The notes below the pieces were generated by a model, which was not told the origin of the DNA, ran no database searches, and was given only the letters and a program-made list of their open reading frames with translations. Shown here piece after piece: positions 19,282-28,423 of a DNA stretch of 64,000 nucleotides (positions are counted from its first letter, which is position 1; every line of letters starts with the position of its first letter). The stretch is from CAYVWB01 sp964455395 (lineage in GTDB: Bacteria; Desulfobacterota; Desulfovibrionia; Desulfovibrionales; Desulfovibrionaceae), in the NCBI GenBank assembly GCA_964455395.1, contig CAYVWB010000002.1, forward strand, positions 1-64,000, given 5' to 3'. Both the position numbers and the translations under genes were made by a program.

Positions 19282-19460
19282 CGGATCGGTGGTCGCCAAC
19301 GGCCACGGCCGCTCACGCGGCGACGCTGGTTGCGCGCGTGGGGCGGCGCTCATGCCCCGTAGGAGCGGTTGCGCCACAGTCCCGACGAAACCCTTCGCCC
19401 CCACGGTGCTGACCGACCCGAGGAGGTAGGCGTCGACGGCGCGGATAGTGAGGCGAGGTC

Positions 19461-19501
19461 AAACGAGAAGGCGCAGTCCATGCCTCGGGCGCGCCTTCTC
19501 G
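19461..19501 (-). terminator. Terminator-like hairpin after the UDP-glucuronate decarboxylase gene
   Basis: Perfect 11-bp inverted repeat (19464-19474 with 19491-19501) around a 16-base loop. It is followed on the minus strand by TTTGACC. It lies 43 bp beyond the stop of the gene ending at 19544. The U-tract is short, so efficiency is uncertain. Confidence 0.5.
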
Positions 19502-19543
19502 CGTGCTGTCGTTTCGGCGTGGCGCGTGGGACGGCGCGGGGGC

Positions 19544-20545
19544 TTAGTCCTCCAGGACGCGGCCGAGCACGAGGCGCTCCTTCTCGTCGGCCTGGGCGAG
19601 GGAGCGCAGGAAGTTTTCGAAGTACTCGATGGTCTTGGCGAGCCCCTCGGCGAGTTGCACCTTGGGCTCCCAGCTGAGGGCGTTCTTGGCGAGGCTGATG
19701 TCCGGTTGGCGGCGTCGCGGATCGTCCTTGGGCAGGGGCTTGAAGACGATCTCCGCCTTGGAGCCGATGTGGTCGCGCACGGCTTCGGCGATCTGCAGGA
19801 TGGTGTATTCCCCGGGGTTGCCGATGTTGACGGGCCCCGTGAAGTCGTCCGGCGAGTGCATGAGCTTGATGAAGCCCTCGATCATGTCGTCCACGTAGCA
19901 GAAGGAGCGGGTCTGTGACCCGTCGCCGTAGACGGTGATGGGGTTGCCTTGCAGCGCTTGGCAGACGAAGTTGGAGACCACGCGGCCGTCGTTGGGGTGC
20001 ATGCGGGGGCCGTAGGTGTTGAAAATGCGCGCGACCTTGATCTTGAGGTTGTGTTGACGGTGGTAGTCGAAAAAGAGCGTCTCGGCGCAGCGCTTGCCTT
20101 CGTCGTAGCAGGAACGGGGTCCGATGGGGTTCACGTCGCCGCGGTAGTCCTCGGTCTGCGGATGGATGGCGGGGTCGCCGTAGACTTCGGACGTGGAGGC
20201 CTGCATGATCTTTGCCCGGAGGCGTTTGGCGAGGCCGAGCATGTTGATGGAGCCATGGACGCAGACCTTGGTGGTCTGGACCGGGTCGTTCTGGTAGTGG
20301 ATGGGCGAGGCCGGGCAGGCGAGGTTGTAGATCTCGTCCGCTTCCAGGTAGAGCGGGAAAGTGATGTCGTGGCGGACGACCTCGAAGCCCTTGTTGTCCA
20401 GCAAGTGTTCGATGTTCATCTTCGAGCCCGTGTAGAAGTTGTCCACACAGAGCACTTCGTGACCCGCTTTCAGCAGGAACTCGCAGAGGTGCGAACCGAG
20501 AAAACCGGCGCCGCCGGTGACGATGATGCGTTTCTGGAGGTGCAT
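19544..20545 (-). CDS. UDP-glucuronate decarboxylase (UDP-xylose synthase type SDR)
   Basis: Extended short-chain dehydrogenase of 333 aa that converts UDP-glucuronate to UDP-xylose, a precursor of surface polysaccharide. It has the NAD-binding motif TGGAGFLGSHL, active-site YxxxK in SCYDEGK, and segments highly characteristic of this subfamily (CPASPIHYQNDPVQTTK, GPRSCYDEGKR, RIFNTYGPRMHPNDGRVVSNF, GDGSQTRSFCYVDD). The start at 20545 has AGGAG 6 bp upstream; longer in-frame versions lack a ribosome binding site. No other polysaccharide genes adjoin it, so its pathway partners are elsewhere. Confidence 0.94.
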   Translation of the reverse strand: MHLQKRIIVTGGAGFLGSHLCEFLLKAGHEVLCVDNFYTGSKMNIEHLLDNKGFEVVRHDITFPLYLEADEIYNLACPASPIHYQNDPVQTTKVCVHGSINMLGLAKRLRAKIMQASTSEVYGDPAIHPQTEDYRGDVNPIGPRSCYDEGKRCAETLFFDYHRQHNLKIKVARIFNTYGPRMHPNDGRVVSNFVCQALQGNPITVYGDGSQTRSFCYVDDMIEGFIKLMHSPDDFTGPVNIGNPGEYTILQIAEAVRDHIGSKAEIVFKPLPKDDPRRRQPDISLAKNALSWEPKVQLAEGLAKTIEYFENFLRSLAQADEKERLVLGRVLED

Positions 20546-20818
20546 GATGTCTCCTGAAGGAAATGTCGCGGGGTCTATGTCGTCCCGCCTCGAAAAAGCG
20601 TACCGCAGACAGAGTCTGTAGAGCGGAACAGGCGGCAAGGTCAAGGGAGGACGCCGCCTCGCTTCGGGGTTCGCCGTCGCCGCACCATTCGCCCGGCTCT
20701 TGACGCAAGGCTTCGTTCCCCGTAGGGCGTCTCCTCCCCTGCGCGCCATCGTCGCTGCGACCGTCTCGAAGGCGTCGGTTTCGTCGTCGCCTTTCTCCAA
20801 CTCGAACTCCAGGACGCC

Positions 20819-21763
20819 ATGCCTTCCAACCCCCAACTCACCGGTCTTGTCTACGCCTTGGCGGGCGTGCTCATCCTCACCCCGGACACGCTCCTCGTGC
20901 GTCTCATGGATGTGGATGCGTGGCGGCTGCTGGTGTATCGCGGCGCGGGTATGGCTCTCGGCGCCGCGTGCATCACCATGGCGGTGCGACGGCGGTCCCT
21001 ATCGGCGGCGTTGCGCGGCGTGGGATGGGCGGGCGTACTGGTGGGGCTATGTTTCTCCACGGCGAACATTCTCTTCGTGAACGCGCTCATGCGCACCAGC
21101 GTGGCCAACACTCTGGCCATCATCTCCACGGCGCCCATCTGGGGCGCGGCGCTCACGGCGTTGCTGCTGAAGGAGCGACTGCCGGCGCGCACCTGGGTCG
21201 CTGCGGGGCTCTCGGCGGCGTGCGTCCTGTTCATCGTCGCCGGGGACCTAGGCGGCCCGGCGAGCCATCTGGAAGGCGATCTCATCGCGTTGGCGCAGGC
21301 CGTATTCATGGCTGCGGGATTCGTGCTGGTGCGCCGCCGTCGCGCCATGGACATGGTCCCTTGCATGATCATCTCCGGGACGTGCACGGTGACGGTCTCC
21401 ACCGTGGCGATCTTCACCGTGGGCGGCGGCGCGCTGGCCATCGCCGCGGCGGACGTCCCCTGGATGGCCATGCTCTGCGTGGTGCTGCCGCTTTCCTTCT
21501 TCTGCCTGCTGACGGCGCCGCGCTACATCCCTGCGCCGGAAGTGAACATGATCATGCTGCTGGAGATGGTGTTGGGCCCCCTGCTGGTGTGGTGGGTGGT
21601 GGGCGAAGCCGTGAGCGAGGCCACCCTGCTCGGCGGCGCCGGACTCTTTGCGGTGTTGCTGGCGCACTCGCTGCTGGCGGTGCGTTCGAACCGCAAGCCG
21701 GGGCCGGGTGAGCCGGTGCGCGTGGGCGAGGCGTCCCTCAGCGCCGGGGAACGCACGTTCTGA
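20819..21763 (+). CDS. EamA/DMT-family transporter
   Basis: Inner-membrane protein of 314 aa with ten predicted transmembrane helices arranged as two EamA repeats (first about residues 7-140, second about 155-290). Typical features are the NALMRTSVANTLAIISTAPIWGAALTALLL-type helix-end sequences of the first repeat and PAPEVNMIMLLEMVLGPLLVWW in the second. Members export or import small metabolites such as amino acids and drugs; the substrate cannot be told from sequence. It is divergent from the UDP-glucuronate decarboxylase gene and ends before a strong terminator. Confidence 0.9.
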   Translation: MPSNPQLTGLVYALAGVLILTPDTLLVRLMDVDAWRLLVYRGAGMALGAACITMAVRRRSLSAALRGVGWAGVLVGLCFSTANILFVNALMRTSVANTLAIISTAPIWGAALTALLLKERLPARTWVAAGLSAACVLFIVAGDLGGPASHLEGDLIALAQAVFMAAGFVLVRRRRAMDMVPCMIISGTCTVTVSTVAIFTVGGGALAIAAADVPWMAMLCVVLPLSFFCLLTAPRYIPAPEVNMIMLLEMVLGPLLVWWVVGEAVSEATLLGGAGLFAVLLAHSLLAVRSNRKPGPGEPVRVGEASLSAGERTF

Positions 21764-21901
21764 GTGACGCGCAACTGGTCGAACCGTCGTGGGGCGTGGG
21801 GTCGTGAGGTCCTACGGAATGCGCCTGGCCGGGTGACGAGGCGCCCCGCGTTTTCCGCATGCGCCGGCGCCAGGCCCTTGTCATCCGGAATCCAAACAAA
21901 G

Positions 21902-21933
21902 CGCCCCGCCTCCATGAAGGAGACGGGGCGTTT
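21902..21933. terminator. Bidirectional intrinsic terminator
   Basis: Stem of 7 + 4 bp with one mismatch (21902-21913 with 21919-21930) and a 5-base loop. It is followed by TTT on the plus strand and by a T-rich stretch (complement of 21893-21900) on the minus strand. It separates the convergent EamA and CheA-like genes and can serve both. Confidence 0.85.
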
Positions 21934-21970
21934 GGCGTTGCAGGGCTTGCAATGGACCCGGTTGGGTCGA

Positions 21971-24031
21971 TCAGACGTCGCGGATGGGCAAGGTGAAGGT
22001 GAAAGTGGAGCCTTTGCCGAGCTCGGAAGCGATGGCGATCTCGCCGCCGAGGCGCTCCACTTCGGCTTTCACCGCGGAGAGGCCCACGCCCCGTCCGGAG
22101 AGGGCCGTGACTTCTTCCTTGGTGGAGAGGGAGTCCTTGAAGAGGAGCTGGTAGACAGCCTGGTCGTCCATGCGCTCCGCTTCACCGGCGGCGAGGGCGC
22201 CCTTCTCCACGGCTTTGGCGCGCACGCGCTCGACGTCGATGCCGGCGCCGTCGTCGGAGATGGCGATGGTGAAGGAGTCGTCGCCAAGCTGCTTGATTTC
22301 GCAGGCGATGCGGCCCAGCTCGGACTTGCCGGCTTCCACGCGGTCCTCGGGGGATTCCACGCCGTGGTCGATCATGTTGCGGAAGACGTGCACCAGGGAC
22401 TTGAAGAACTTCTGGTAGACTTCCTTTTCGATGTAGACGTCGTCGCCTTCCACGGGCATGGGCTCCAGGCCCTTTTCGAGGCGCATGGCGATGGTCTGCA
22501 GGTAGTCGTCATAGACGGTGAGCATGTCCTTGACGTTGTGCTTGCGCAGAGCGCGCAGCATGGGCAGGAGCTCGCGCTTGTCCTTGTCGCCGAGGTTGGC
22601 GGTCACGCGTTCTTCGATGGACTGGATCTGCTCCTTGCTGATGAGGAAGCGTTCGTCCGTCTCGAAGAAGGAAGCGCCGAGGGCTTCCATGAGGATGCGG
22701 CGGTCCTCCGCGATGATGGAGTTGGCGTCCCAGTCCGCCACCACGGCGGCGAGCTCTTTCTTGGTGGGGGGCGTTTCGGCGTTCTGCAGCGCATCCAGGT
22801 GGTCTTCGATCTCGTGGAGCTGGCTGGCGGTGTTGTGCAGGCCGAGCTGCGCGAAGTCGCCTTTGAAGGTGTGGATGATGCGGAAGATCTCCGCCAGAGC
22901 GGCTTGCAGGAACTCCTCGCCGGCAGGCGCGCTGGAGACGAGGGTGGGCGCTTCCTGGTGAATGAAGCTGGCGAGCTCCTCGAAGCCGAGGTTCACGTCG
23001 GACTGCTTCTCCAACGCTTTGACGATCATGCGCAGGTTGGAGCGCTCCCGCGCCATCTTCTGCTCCAGCTCCTTCTTTTCCGTGATGTCGGTGAGCACCA
23101 GCATCATGCGCTTGCAATCCATCTGATTGATCACCTTGTAGTCCACGCGCACGATCTTGTCGTAGATGGTGAACTCCGTGGGAAGCAAGGAGATGTAGAC
23201 CTTTTCCTGCAGGTCCTGGGGAGCGCCGAAGACGTTCTCGAAGACGGAGCCCATCATGTCGCGGGCGTCCTCGGGAGTGTGGCGTTTGATGAGCTCCAGG
23301 AAGTTCTTGCCGCCAATGGGGCCGCGGAAGAGCTGCACGCACTCCATGGAGTATTCGTTGGAGATGGCGAAGTCGGGTCCGAAGGAGAGGAAGCCCTGGC
23401 CGGCGTTGTCCAGCAAGTTCTTGATGGAGTCGTTCTTCTCGCGCAGTTCGTTGGATTTCTCCTCGATCTGCTTGCGGTGGCGCACTTCGGCTTCGTTGGC
23501 TTGCGCAAGGAGCGTCTTCTGCTTGGTCAGCAGCTCGATCTCCTTTTCCTTGTCCTTGGAGAGCTCGATCATGAAGCGTTTGATGGAGACCACGCCGAGG
23601 AAGGCGTCGTCATCCGTGACGATGACCATGTCGTAGAGCTCTTTCTGGGGCCGGTTCATGGCGATCATGGAGATGGTGGCGATGTCCACGGAAGCGTCCA
23701 CGATCAGGGGGTGGGGGTTCATGAGCAGCTTGACGGGACGCTTGATGAAGAGGTCCCGGCCGTAGAGGCTGCCGAGCTGCTGGTAGAATTCGTTGCGCAT
23801 GATGAGGCCCACGGGGGCGTCCTTCTCGTTGAGCACGACGATGCCCTCGGCGGACTGGTTTTCCTCGAAGTAGTCGTGGAGCTTGCCGCCGTAGTCGACG
23901 ACGGAGAAGGTCTTTATGTGTTCGACGAGGCCGCGGATGTCCTGGCGGGCTTCGTCCTGAGCGTCTTGTGCGGGGGCGCACTGCGGCGCCGCGTGTTCAT
24001 CCGTGGCGGCGTCTTCGTGAAGCGTCTCCAT
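21971..24031 (-). CDS. CBS-PAS-HPt-HATPase signalling kinase (CheA-like)
   Basis: Cytoplasmic protein of 686 aa with an unusual order of parts. A CBS pair spans about residues 45-155 (GIVVLNEKDAPVGLIMR, MVIVTDDDAFLGVVSIK), followed by a coiled coil to about 205. A PAS-like domain ends in LTDITEKKELEQ near 320. An HPt module has phosphorylatable His near residue 385 (IIHTFKGDF). The C-terminal CheA-type HATPase has the N box FRNMIDHGVESPEDR, SDDGAGID and GRGVGLSAVKAEVERLGGE. A classical HisKA dimerisation domain and the CheW-like P5 domain are absent. It is the last gene of a three-gene unit with cheY- and cheX-like genes, so the HPt probably phosphorylates the neighbouring CheY. The CBS pair suggests nucleotide control. 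Confidence 0.9.
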   Translation of the reverse strand: METLHEDAATDEHAAPQCAPAQDAQDEARQDIRGLVEHIKTFSVVDYGGKLHDYFEENQSAEGIVVLNEKDAPVGLIMRNEFYQQLGSLYGRDLFIKRPVKLLMNPHPLIVDASVDIATISMIAMNRPQKELYDMVIVTDDDAFLGVVSIKRFMIELSKDKEKEIELLTKQKTLLAQANEAEVRHRKQIEEKSNELREKNDSIKNLLDNAGQGFLSFGPDFAISNEYSMECVQLFRGPIGGKNFLELIKRHTPEDARDMMGSVFENVFGAPQDLQEKVYISLLPTEFTIYDKIVRVDYKVINQMDCKRMMLVLTDITEKKELEQKMARERSNLRMIVKALEKQSDVNLGFEELASFIHQEAPTLVSSAPAGEEFLQAALAEIFRIIHTFKGDFAQLGLHNTASQLHEIEDHLDALQNAETPPTKKELAAVVADWDANSIIAEDRRILMEALGASFFETDERFLISKEQIQSIEERVTANLGDKDKRELLPMLRALRKHNVKDMLTVYDDYLQTIAMRLEKGLEPMPVEGDDVYIEKEVYQKFFKSLVHVFRNMIDHGVESPEDRVEAGKSELGRIACEIKQLGDDSFTIAISDDGAGIDVERVRAKAVEKGALAAGEAERMDDQAVYQLLFKDSLSTKEEVTALSGRGVGLSAVKAEVERLGGEIAIASELGKGSTFTFTLPIRDV

Positions 24032-24144
24032 GGTGTGGCCTCCTGGGGGACGTGTTGTTCGCCAGACTTGGCGGGTTCTGCAGGCGAAAAGCGATGCCGC
24101 AGCCGCCTGGAGAGACGGCGCGGCGGCGCATCGCGCGAAGGCCT

Positions 24145-24507
24145 CTAATTCTGAGTGATTTCCTTCACTGCTTCGAGGACCTTGTCAGCTTCGAAAGGCT
24201 TGGTGATGTAGTGCTTGGCGCCAGCGTTGAGCGCTTCGAGGATCTTGGCGCCCTGGCCCAGCGCGCTGACCATCATCACTTTGGCTTTGGGGTCGACCTT
24301 GATGATTTCCTTGAGACATTCGATGCCGTTGAGCTTGGGCATGGTGATGTCCATGGTCACCACGTCCGGTTTGTTTTCCTTGAACTTCGCCAGACCTTCT
24401 TCGCCGTTGGCGCCTTCAGCGACGATCTCGTGGCCGGCTTTGACGAGGATGTTCTTGAGGTTGTTGCGCGCGACGATGGAGTCGTCCACGATGAGGATAC
24501 GGGCCAT
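24145..24507 (-). CDS. CheY-type single-domain response regulator
   Basis: 120-residue receiver domain. Acidic pocket residues lie in ILIVDDS (D8, D9), the phospho-acceptor Asp in VVTMDITMPKLNG (about D53), the switch Ser/Thr in MMVSALG, and the conserved Lys in YITKPF. No output domain is present, so it acts through protein contacts, as CheY does. It sits between the CheX-like phosphatase gene and the CheA-like kinase gene on the same strand (63 and 113 bp spacers). That gives a complete phosphorylation/dephosphorylation cycle in one cluster. The ATG at 24507 is preceded by AAGGAG. Confidence 0.95.
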   Translation of the reverse strand: MARILIVDDSIVARNNLKNILVKAGHEIVAEGANGEEGLAKFKENKPDVVTMDITMPKLNGIECLKEIIKVDPKAKVMMVSALGQGAKILEALNAGAKHYITKPFEADKVLEAVKEITQN

Positions 24508-24570
24508 GTCTAAGCTCCTTGCGTGGGGAATGTCCTTGAGAGTGAAATACAGCGGCGAACGACGAGGGCT

Positions 24571-25467
24571 CTACTTGAAGACCGGCGAGCCCACGCCGAG
24601 GTAGAACACGAACTTGCCGAACGGCAGGGTGAACGGGATCTTGTAGACCACGCCGATGGACTTGATGACGCCGTCTTCCCGAAACTCGCTGGGGTTCAGC
24701 TCCAGCTCCACCCACTGGTTGGAGAGGTTGGAGAGGAAGAGGCCGTTTTGGGTGTTCATGAACTCGCCCAGGGAGTCGCGCGCCACTTCATCCAAGCCGT
24801 CGACATCCATCTTGGCGAAACGCCGACCGAACTCGGCCATGCCCTCCTTGGGTCCGGAAAAGCCCGTGAAGATGCGGTAGCGGCCTTCCATCTCGGAGTG
24901 GATGAGCGCTTCGAAAGGTTCCTCCTTGAGCTGCTCTGCAGGCTCCAGGAAGATGTTGTCGTCGATGAACCGCACCAAGTTGCGCACGAACAGCGTGAAG
25001 TAGTCCATGTACACCTGGGGCTCGGCCAGCTCGGGCATGCGCACGATGGACTTGGTGACGACGTCCACGTCGTTGTTCTTCAGCGCTTCGAACTCGCGCT
25101 CGTCCATGCCGGAGTCATTGCGGTAGTCGTCCAGGATCTTGCCGATCTGCTCGAAAGAGAAGATTTCCTTGTCGATGAAGGCTTGGCTCAGCAGCAAGTG
25201 GCGGTTGCTCTGCTTGCCGAGCAGTTCGGAGAGCTGCTCCTCCGTCATGTAGCCCTCTTCGATGGCGATCTCGCCGAAGCGCTTGTCCACCTGCGCTTGC
25301 AGCTGGTTGGTGCGCTCCACTTGTTCCGCGGTCATGAAACCGGCGTCGATGGCGAGAATGCCCAGCTTCACCCGCACGGTGTCCTGCAGGGCTAGCACCT
25401 CGCGCAGCTGCTCCGCAGTGACGAGGCCGTTTTTGAGAAGGTAATTGCCGAAAAATTGGCTGAACAT
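24571..25467 (-). CDS. MshEN-like domain fused to a CheX-type phosphatase
   Basis: 298 residues in two parts. The N-terminal ~120 residues contain repeated helical units of the form LGxxAxxxGxxTxxQxxxxxxxQ (KLGILAIDAGFMTAEQVE; RFGEIAIEEGYMTEEQLSELL), resembling MshEN domains, several of which bind cyclic di-GMP. The C-terminal half resembles CheX/CheC phosphatases, with the active-site pattern DxxxExxN (DSLGEFMN) and a terminal beta segment (KFVFYLGVGSP). CheX dephosphorylates CheY-P, and the cheY gene follows directly. The start at 25467 is preceded by AAGGAG; the in-frame ATG at 25542 is not. The fusion suggests a second messenger tunes signal decay, which is inference. Confidence 0.8.
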   Translation of the reverse strand: MFSQFFGNYLLKNGLVTAEQLREVLALQDTVRVKLGILAIDAGFMTAEQVERTNQLQAQVDKRFGEIAIEEGYMTEEQLSELLGKQSNRHLLLSQAFIDKEIFSFEQIGKILDDYRNDSGMDEREFEALKNNDVDVVTKSIVRMPELAEPQVYMDYFTLFVRNLVRFIDDNIFLEPAEQLKEEPFEALIHSEMEGRYRIFTGFSGPKEGMAEFGRRFAKMDVDGLDEVARDSLGEFMNTQNGLFLSNLSNQWVELELNPSEFREDGVIKSIGVVYKIPFTLPFGKFVFYLGVGSPVFK

Positions 25468-26125
25468 CGCGCGTGCTCCTTGGCTTGGCTTTGCGTGTCT
25501 GACATATGGTGTGCAGTGAAGGTGGAACGGCGTAAGCCCCACACTACTAGGCGCGCTTTGTTACTATTTCCGTATTTTGACATGTCTTTTTGATGAAGAT
25601 TTGACGACGCCGCCACATCGGGGCCTTGCCGCCACAAAGACTCCACGCCCCGCCAGACGCCGCTTCGCCGCCCGGCTGGCCCCCGACGGACCACGCGAAA
25701 CGCCGGCTCGTCGTGCAACGAACCGGCGTCACATGGGGCGCGAGACCTCCTCGTGGAGCTCCGCCATCATGGTGGCCATGGCTTAGGTCGTCTTGTCAGG
25801 CGCGTTACGATGCAGCGCCGCCCGGCTGGCTGTGGCGAGCAAGGGCTGCGGCGGGGGTTTCAGGGTTGCAACCGCGTCGAACCGGATGACGTCTTGTGAT
25901 CGGCGAGCGAAACGGCATGCGCCTCCACGCCGGGAGCGTCTTCTCGGCACGGCCTCTTACCCGGACCGTCTTTTCGAGGCCATTGGTCATGGCTCGATTG
26001 CGCCGTGTTGCTTCGCAGGCCATCCATCTATACAAAGCCTGGGAAGGAGGCGCGCGGACGGGGAGAAGCCTTGTCGGCAGTTCGTCCCTCGCAACGCTCG
26101 CCGCGGCGAAAACGAAGAACCGGCG
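25468..26125. other. Intergenic region without a recognised gene
   Basis: 658 bp between the cheX-like gene and the metzincin-like gene. The first 110 bp are AT-richer and probably hold the promoter of the signalling module. The remainder is GC-rich, and the short open frames in it have no ribosome binding sites or recognisable products. I see no repeat or RNA gene. Confidence 0.6.
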
Positions 26126-26770
26126 CTAATAAAGATGGTCCAGCGCTTCGAAGTCCAGCTCCTGGAAGCCGGTTTGCGGGCTCTCCTCGCCGACAATGTA
26201 GGACATGACCGTATAATTGGTGTTGTCCAGGTCTTCAGGCAAGCCGCCGGTCACGGTCACGTCCCCCAGGTTGAGCACGTGGCCGATCTCGTGGAGGATG
26301 ATTTCGTATCCGAAGGTGCCGGGCTGCGGATTGTCGAACTCCGCATCGAACTCGTTGTTGTCCAGGTAGATGAAGTCGAACCGATCCATGAAGGTGAACT
26401 GCCCCTCCTGGTTCCGGGCGAAGACTGCGTTGAAATAGTGGATGGCCGAGACGTCGGAATACGAGGGCACGTCCATCTGGCCCCAGTACACGTCCACGTT
26501 CTCGGCGTCCGGCGAAGTCTCCACGAAGCTCAGGTCCGTGACGGAGGTGGTGTAGTCCATGGCGGTCCGCACGGCGCTCTGTTGTTCGGGGGAGAGCGGC
26601 TCGAAATTGGTGACGGGGGTGCCGAGGTGGCTGTCGTAAATGGGCTCATCCATGAATGCGTAGCTCACCATGTTGTCGCCATTGGGAATTTCGCCGTCCC
26701 AAAGCACGGTGTCGAAATTGATCAACGCGTCGACGTACGGGTCTCCGCTGGGGGTCGGGAATATGGACAT
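26126..26770 (-). CDS. Small metzincin-like (M10/serralysin-related) zinc protease candidate
   Basis: 214 residues resembling the catalytic part of serralysin-type peptidases: an N-terminal segment with DALINFDTVLWDG, a central region with PSYSDVSAIHYFNAVFA, the zinc signature HEIGHVLNLGD and a Met-turn (YTVMSY). The canonical site is HExxHxxGxxH. Here the Gly is Asn and the third ligand is Asp, an arrangement known from a few metzincins but unusual for serralysins. There is no signal peptide, and the protein stops at the point where serralysins continue into Ca-binding RTX repeats. It may be a cytoplasmic remnant, a truncated type-I-secreted protease or a distinct family. GGAG lies 7 bp before the start. 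Confidence 0.7.
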   Translation of the reverse strand: MSIFPTPSGDPYVDALINFDTVLWDGEIPNGDNMVSYAFMDEPIYDSHLGTPVTNFEPLSPEQQSAVRTAMDYTTSVTDLSFVETSPDAENVDVYWGQMDVPSYSDVSAIHYFNAVFARNQEGQFTFMDRFDFIYLDNNEFDAEFDNPQPGTFGYEIILHEIGHVLNLGDVTVTGGLPEDLDNTNYTVMSYIVGEESPQTGFQELDFEALDHLY

Positions 26771-26822
26771 GGCGTCGCTCCGTAAGGCGCCCCGGGTTGG
26801 CCGCCAGCCGGCGGCTGTCGCA

Positions 26823-26862
26823 TGGTCACGTGGTCACGCTGTCACGATGTCACGTGGTCGCC
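26823..26862. repeat. Octamer array (TGGTCACG-type)
   Basis: About five near-contiguous copies of an 8-9 bp unit TGGTCACG or TGTCACGA. The array lies upstream of the metzincin-like gene and between divergent genes. A related 8-bp array occurs at 39962-40014 and a looser one at 37278-37311. Confidence 0.7.
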
Positions 26863-27046
26863 GGCGGCTGGGGAATTCTCCGCGGCGCGACAGGCAAGGT
26901 GAAGACGCAACCTTGCATGGCAAAAGCGCTGACAAGAGACTTGACCTGCGCCGGCGCTCGGCGCAAGGAGTCCTGTAAGCATAATTCCCCGAACGACCCC
27001 TCCGGTCAAGCAGAAATAGCACGGTCACCCACGACTCGCCGCCCTC

Positions 27047-28213
27047 ATGCCCAAGTCTCCCGATTCCCGCTCCTCCCGTGTTCCTGCCGTCGACCACGCC
27101 GAACCCCTGCGCCGCTTCGAGCATGACGGCGTCCGGTTGGCCAGCCAGTGCGTCGGCCCGCCCCCCCGGCCGGGCGCAGCCACGCCTTCGCCCATGCTCT
27201 TCATCCACGGCAACAGCTGCGACCACGCCTTCTTCGCAGACCAGGTGGCGCGCTTCGCCACGGAGCGGTTCGTCGCGGCCGTGGACCTGCGCGGCCACGG
27301 CGTCAGCGACGCGCCCCCGGCGCAGCAAACCCCGCAAGCCCCACAGTCGTCGGGAAGTTCCGCAAACACCATGAGCCGGAAAGCAGGCAAGGAAGCACGC
27401 GCCGACGGCAGAAGCGACGGCTATGGCTTCGCCGCCCTCGCGGCGGATTGTCTGGCCATCATGCAGACCCTCGATGCGGAATTCGTCCCTCCAGAGCACG
27501 CAGACTCAGTAGCTCTCGCAGATTCCCCGGATTCCGCAGCCCCCCGAGAATCCACAGGGCCGCCCCTTGCCCCGCCCCCGTGGGTGGTGGTTGGGCACTC
27601 CATGGGCGGCGCCGTGGCCGTGGAACTGGCCGTGGCGGCGCCCGAGCGTGTGGCTGGGCTCGTCATTCTGGACGCCACCCTCATTCCGGACCGGGAAGCC
27701 ATCACGCGCAGCCTCCCCGGGGTGCTGACGAAAATGCGCGGTCCCGACTACCTCGAAGCGTTCCGCCGGTTCTTCGAGACGCTCTTCGAGCCCGGCGCAG
27801 ACGAAAATCTGAAGGCCTCCGTCTGGGAGCGCATGCGCGCCACGCCGCAACACGTGATGATCGCCTTGCTGGAAGATCTGCGGGACTACGCCGGCGCCCC
27901 CCTGGAGCAGCTCGCCCGGCAGGCTCCGCGTCTGCCCATTCGGTACGTGGCCGCGTCCCGGTGGCGCAGCGAGCCCGACGCCCTGCAGCGCGTCCTGCCC
28001 GGTGTGGATCTCGTGCAGCTGGAGGACTGCGGCCACTTCCTTACCCTGGAGGCTCCCCGTCGGGTGAACGCCTTGCTGGAAGACTTTCTGCGTCGGCTGG
28101 AAGGCGCCGAGGCGGATGCGCCTGCGGGGTCGTTTTTTCCTGAAAATATAGAGGATATTGATGAAAACGAGGACGCTGCGCCTCCCGGGGAATCCCCTGC
28201 TTCCGGGGGTTGA
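27047..28213 (+). CDS. Alpha/beta-hydrolase fold protein
   Basis: 388-residue serine hydrolase candidate. It has the oxyanion-hole start LFIHGNSCDH, VDLRGHGVSDAP, nucleophile elbow GHSMGG and, near the C-terminus, DCGHFLTLEAPRRVNALLEDFL containing the catalytic His. The acid is probably in the segment before VDLVQLEDCGH. Between the core strands there is a Pro/Ser/Ala-rich insertion (about residues 95-180) that lengthens the protein relative to typical 260-300-residue relatives. The substrate is unknown. There is no signal peptide. No good ribosome binding site precedes the ATG at 27047, which is chosen because it is the first Met of the frame. Confidence 0.85.
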   Translation: MPKSPDSRSSRVPAVDHAEPLRRFEHDGVRLASQCVGPPPRPGAATPSPMLFIHGNSCDHAFFADQVARFATERFVAAVDLRGHGVSDAPPAQQTPQAPQSSGSSANTMSRKAGKEARADGRSDGYGFAALAADCLAIMQTLDAEFVPPEHADSVALADSPDSAAPRESTGPPLAPPPWVVVGHSMGGAVAVELAVAAPERVAGLVILDATLIPDREAITRSLPGVLTKMRGPDYLEAFRRFFETLFEPGADENLKASVWERMRATPQHVMIALLEDLRDYAGAPLEQLARQAPRLPIRYVAASRWRSEPDALQRVLPGVDLVQLEDCGHFLTLEAPRRVNALLEDFLRRLEGAEADAPAGSFFPENIEDIDENEDAAPPGESPASGG

Positions 28214-28423
28214 CGCGCGCCGGGCATCCATCGCACACTGTCGATCGAAAGGCCGTGCGCTGCTTCGCTCCATCCGGGCTGGCTGTCGGGACAAGCTGTT
28301 CGGGCGTGGCTGCTGCGTCCGTTCTCAGCCCTCCTCCATGGCGCCATGCGAACGCTTCGGCGTCGACCTCCTTGGCCATGGCGTCTCGTTCCCTCCAGAC
28401 CGTCTGTCCTTCTGTTGCATCCC

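Noticed and set aside
19350..20708. A long minus-strand frame overlapping the UDP-glucuronate decarboxylase gene
   Set aside because: It is an alternate frame of the same region; the conserved dehydrogenase motifs are in the other frame.
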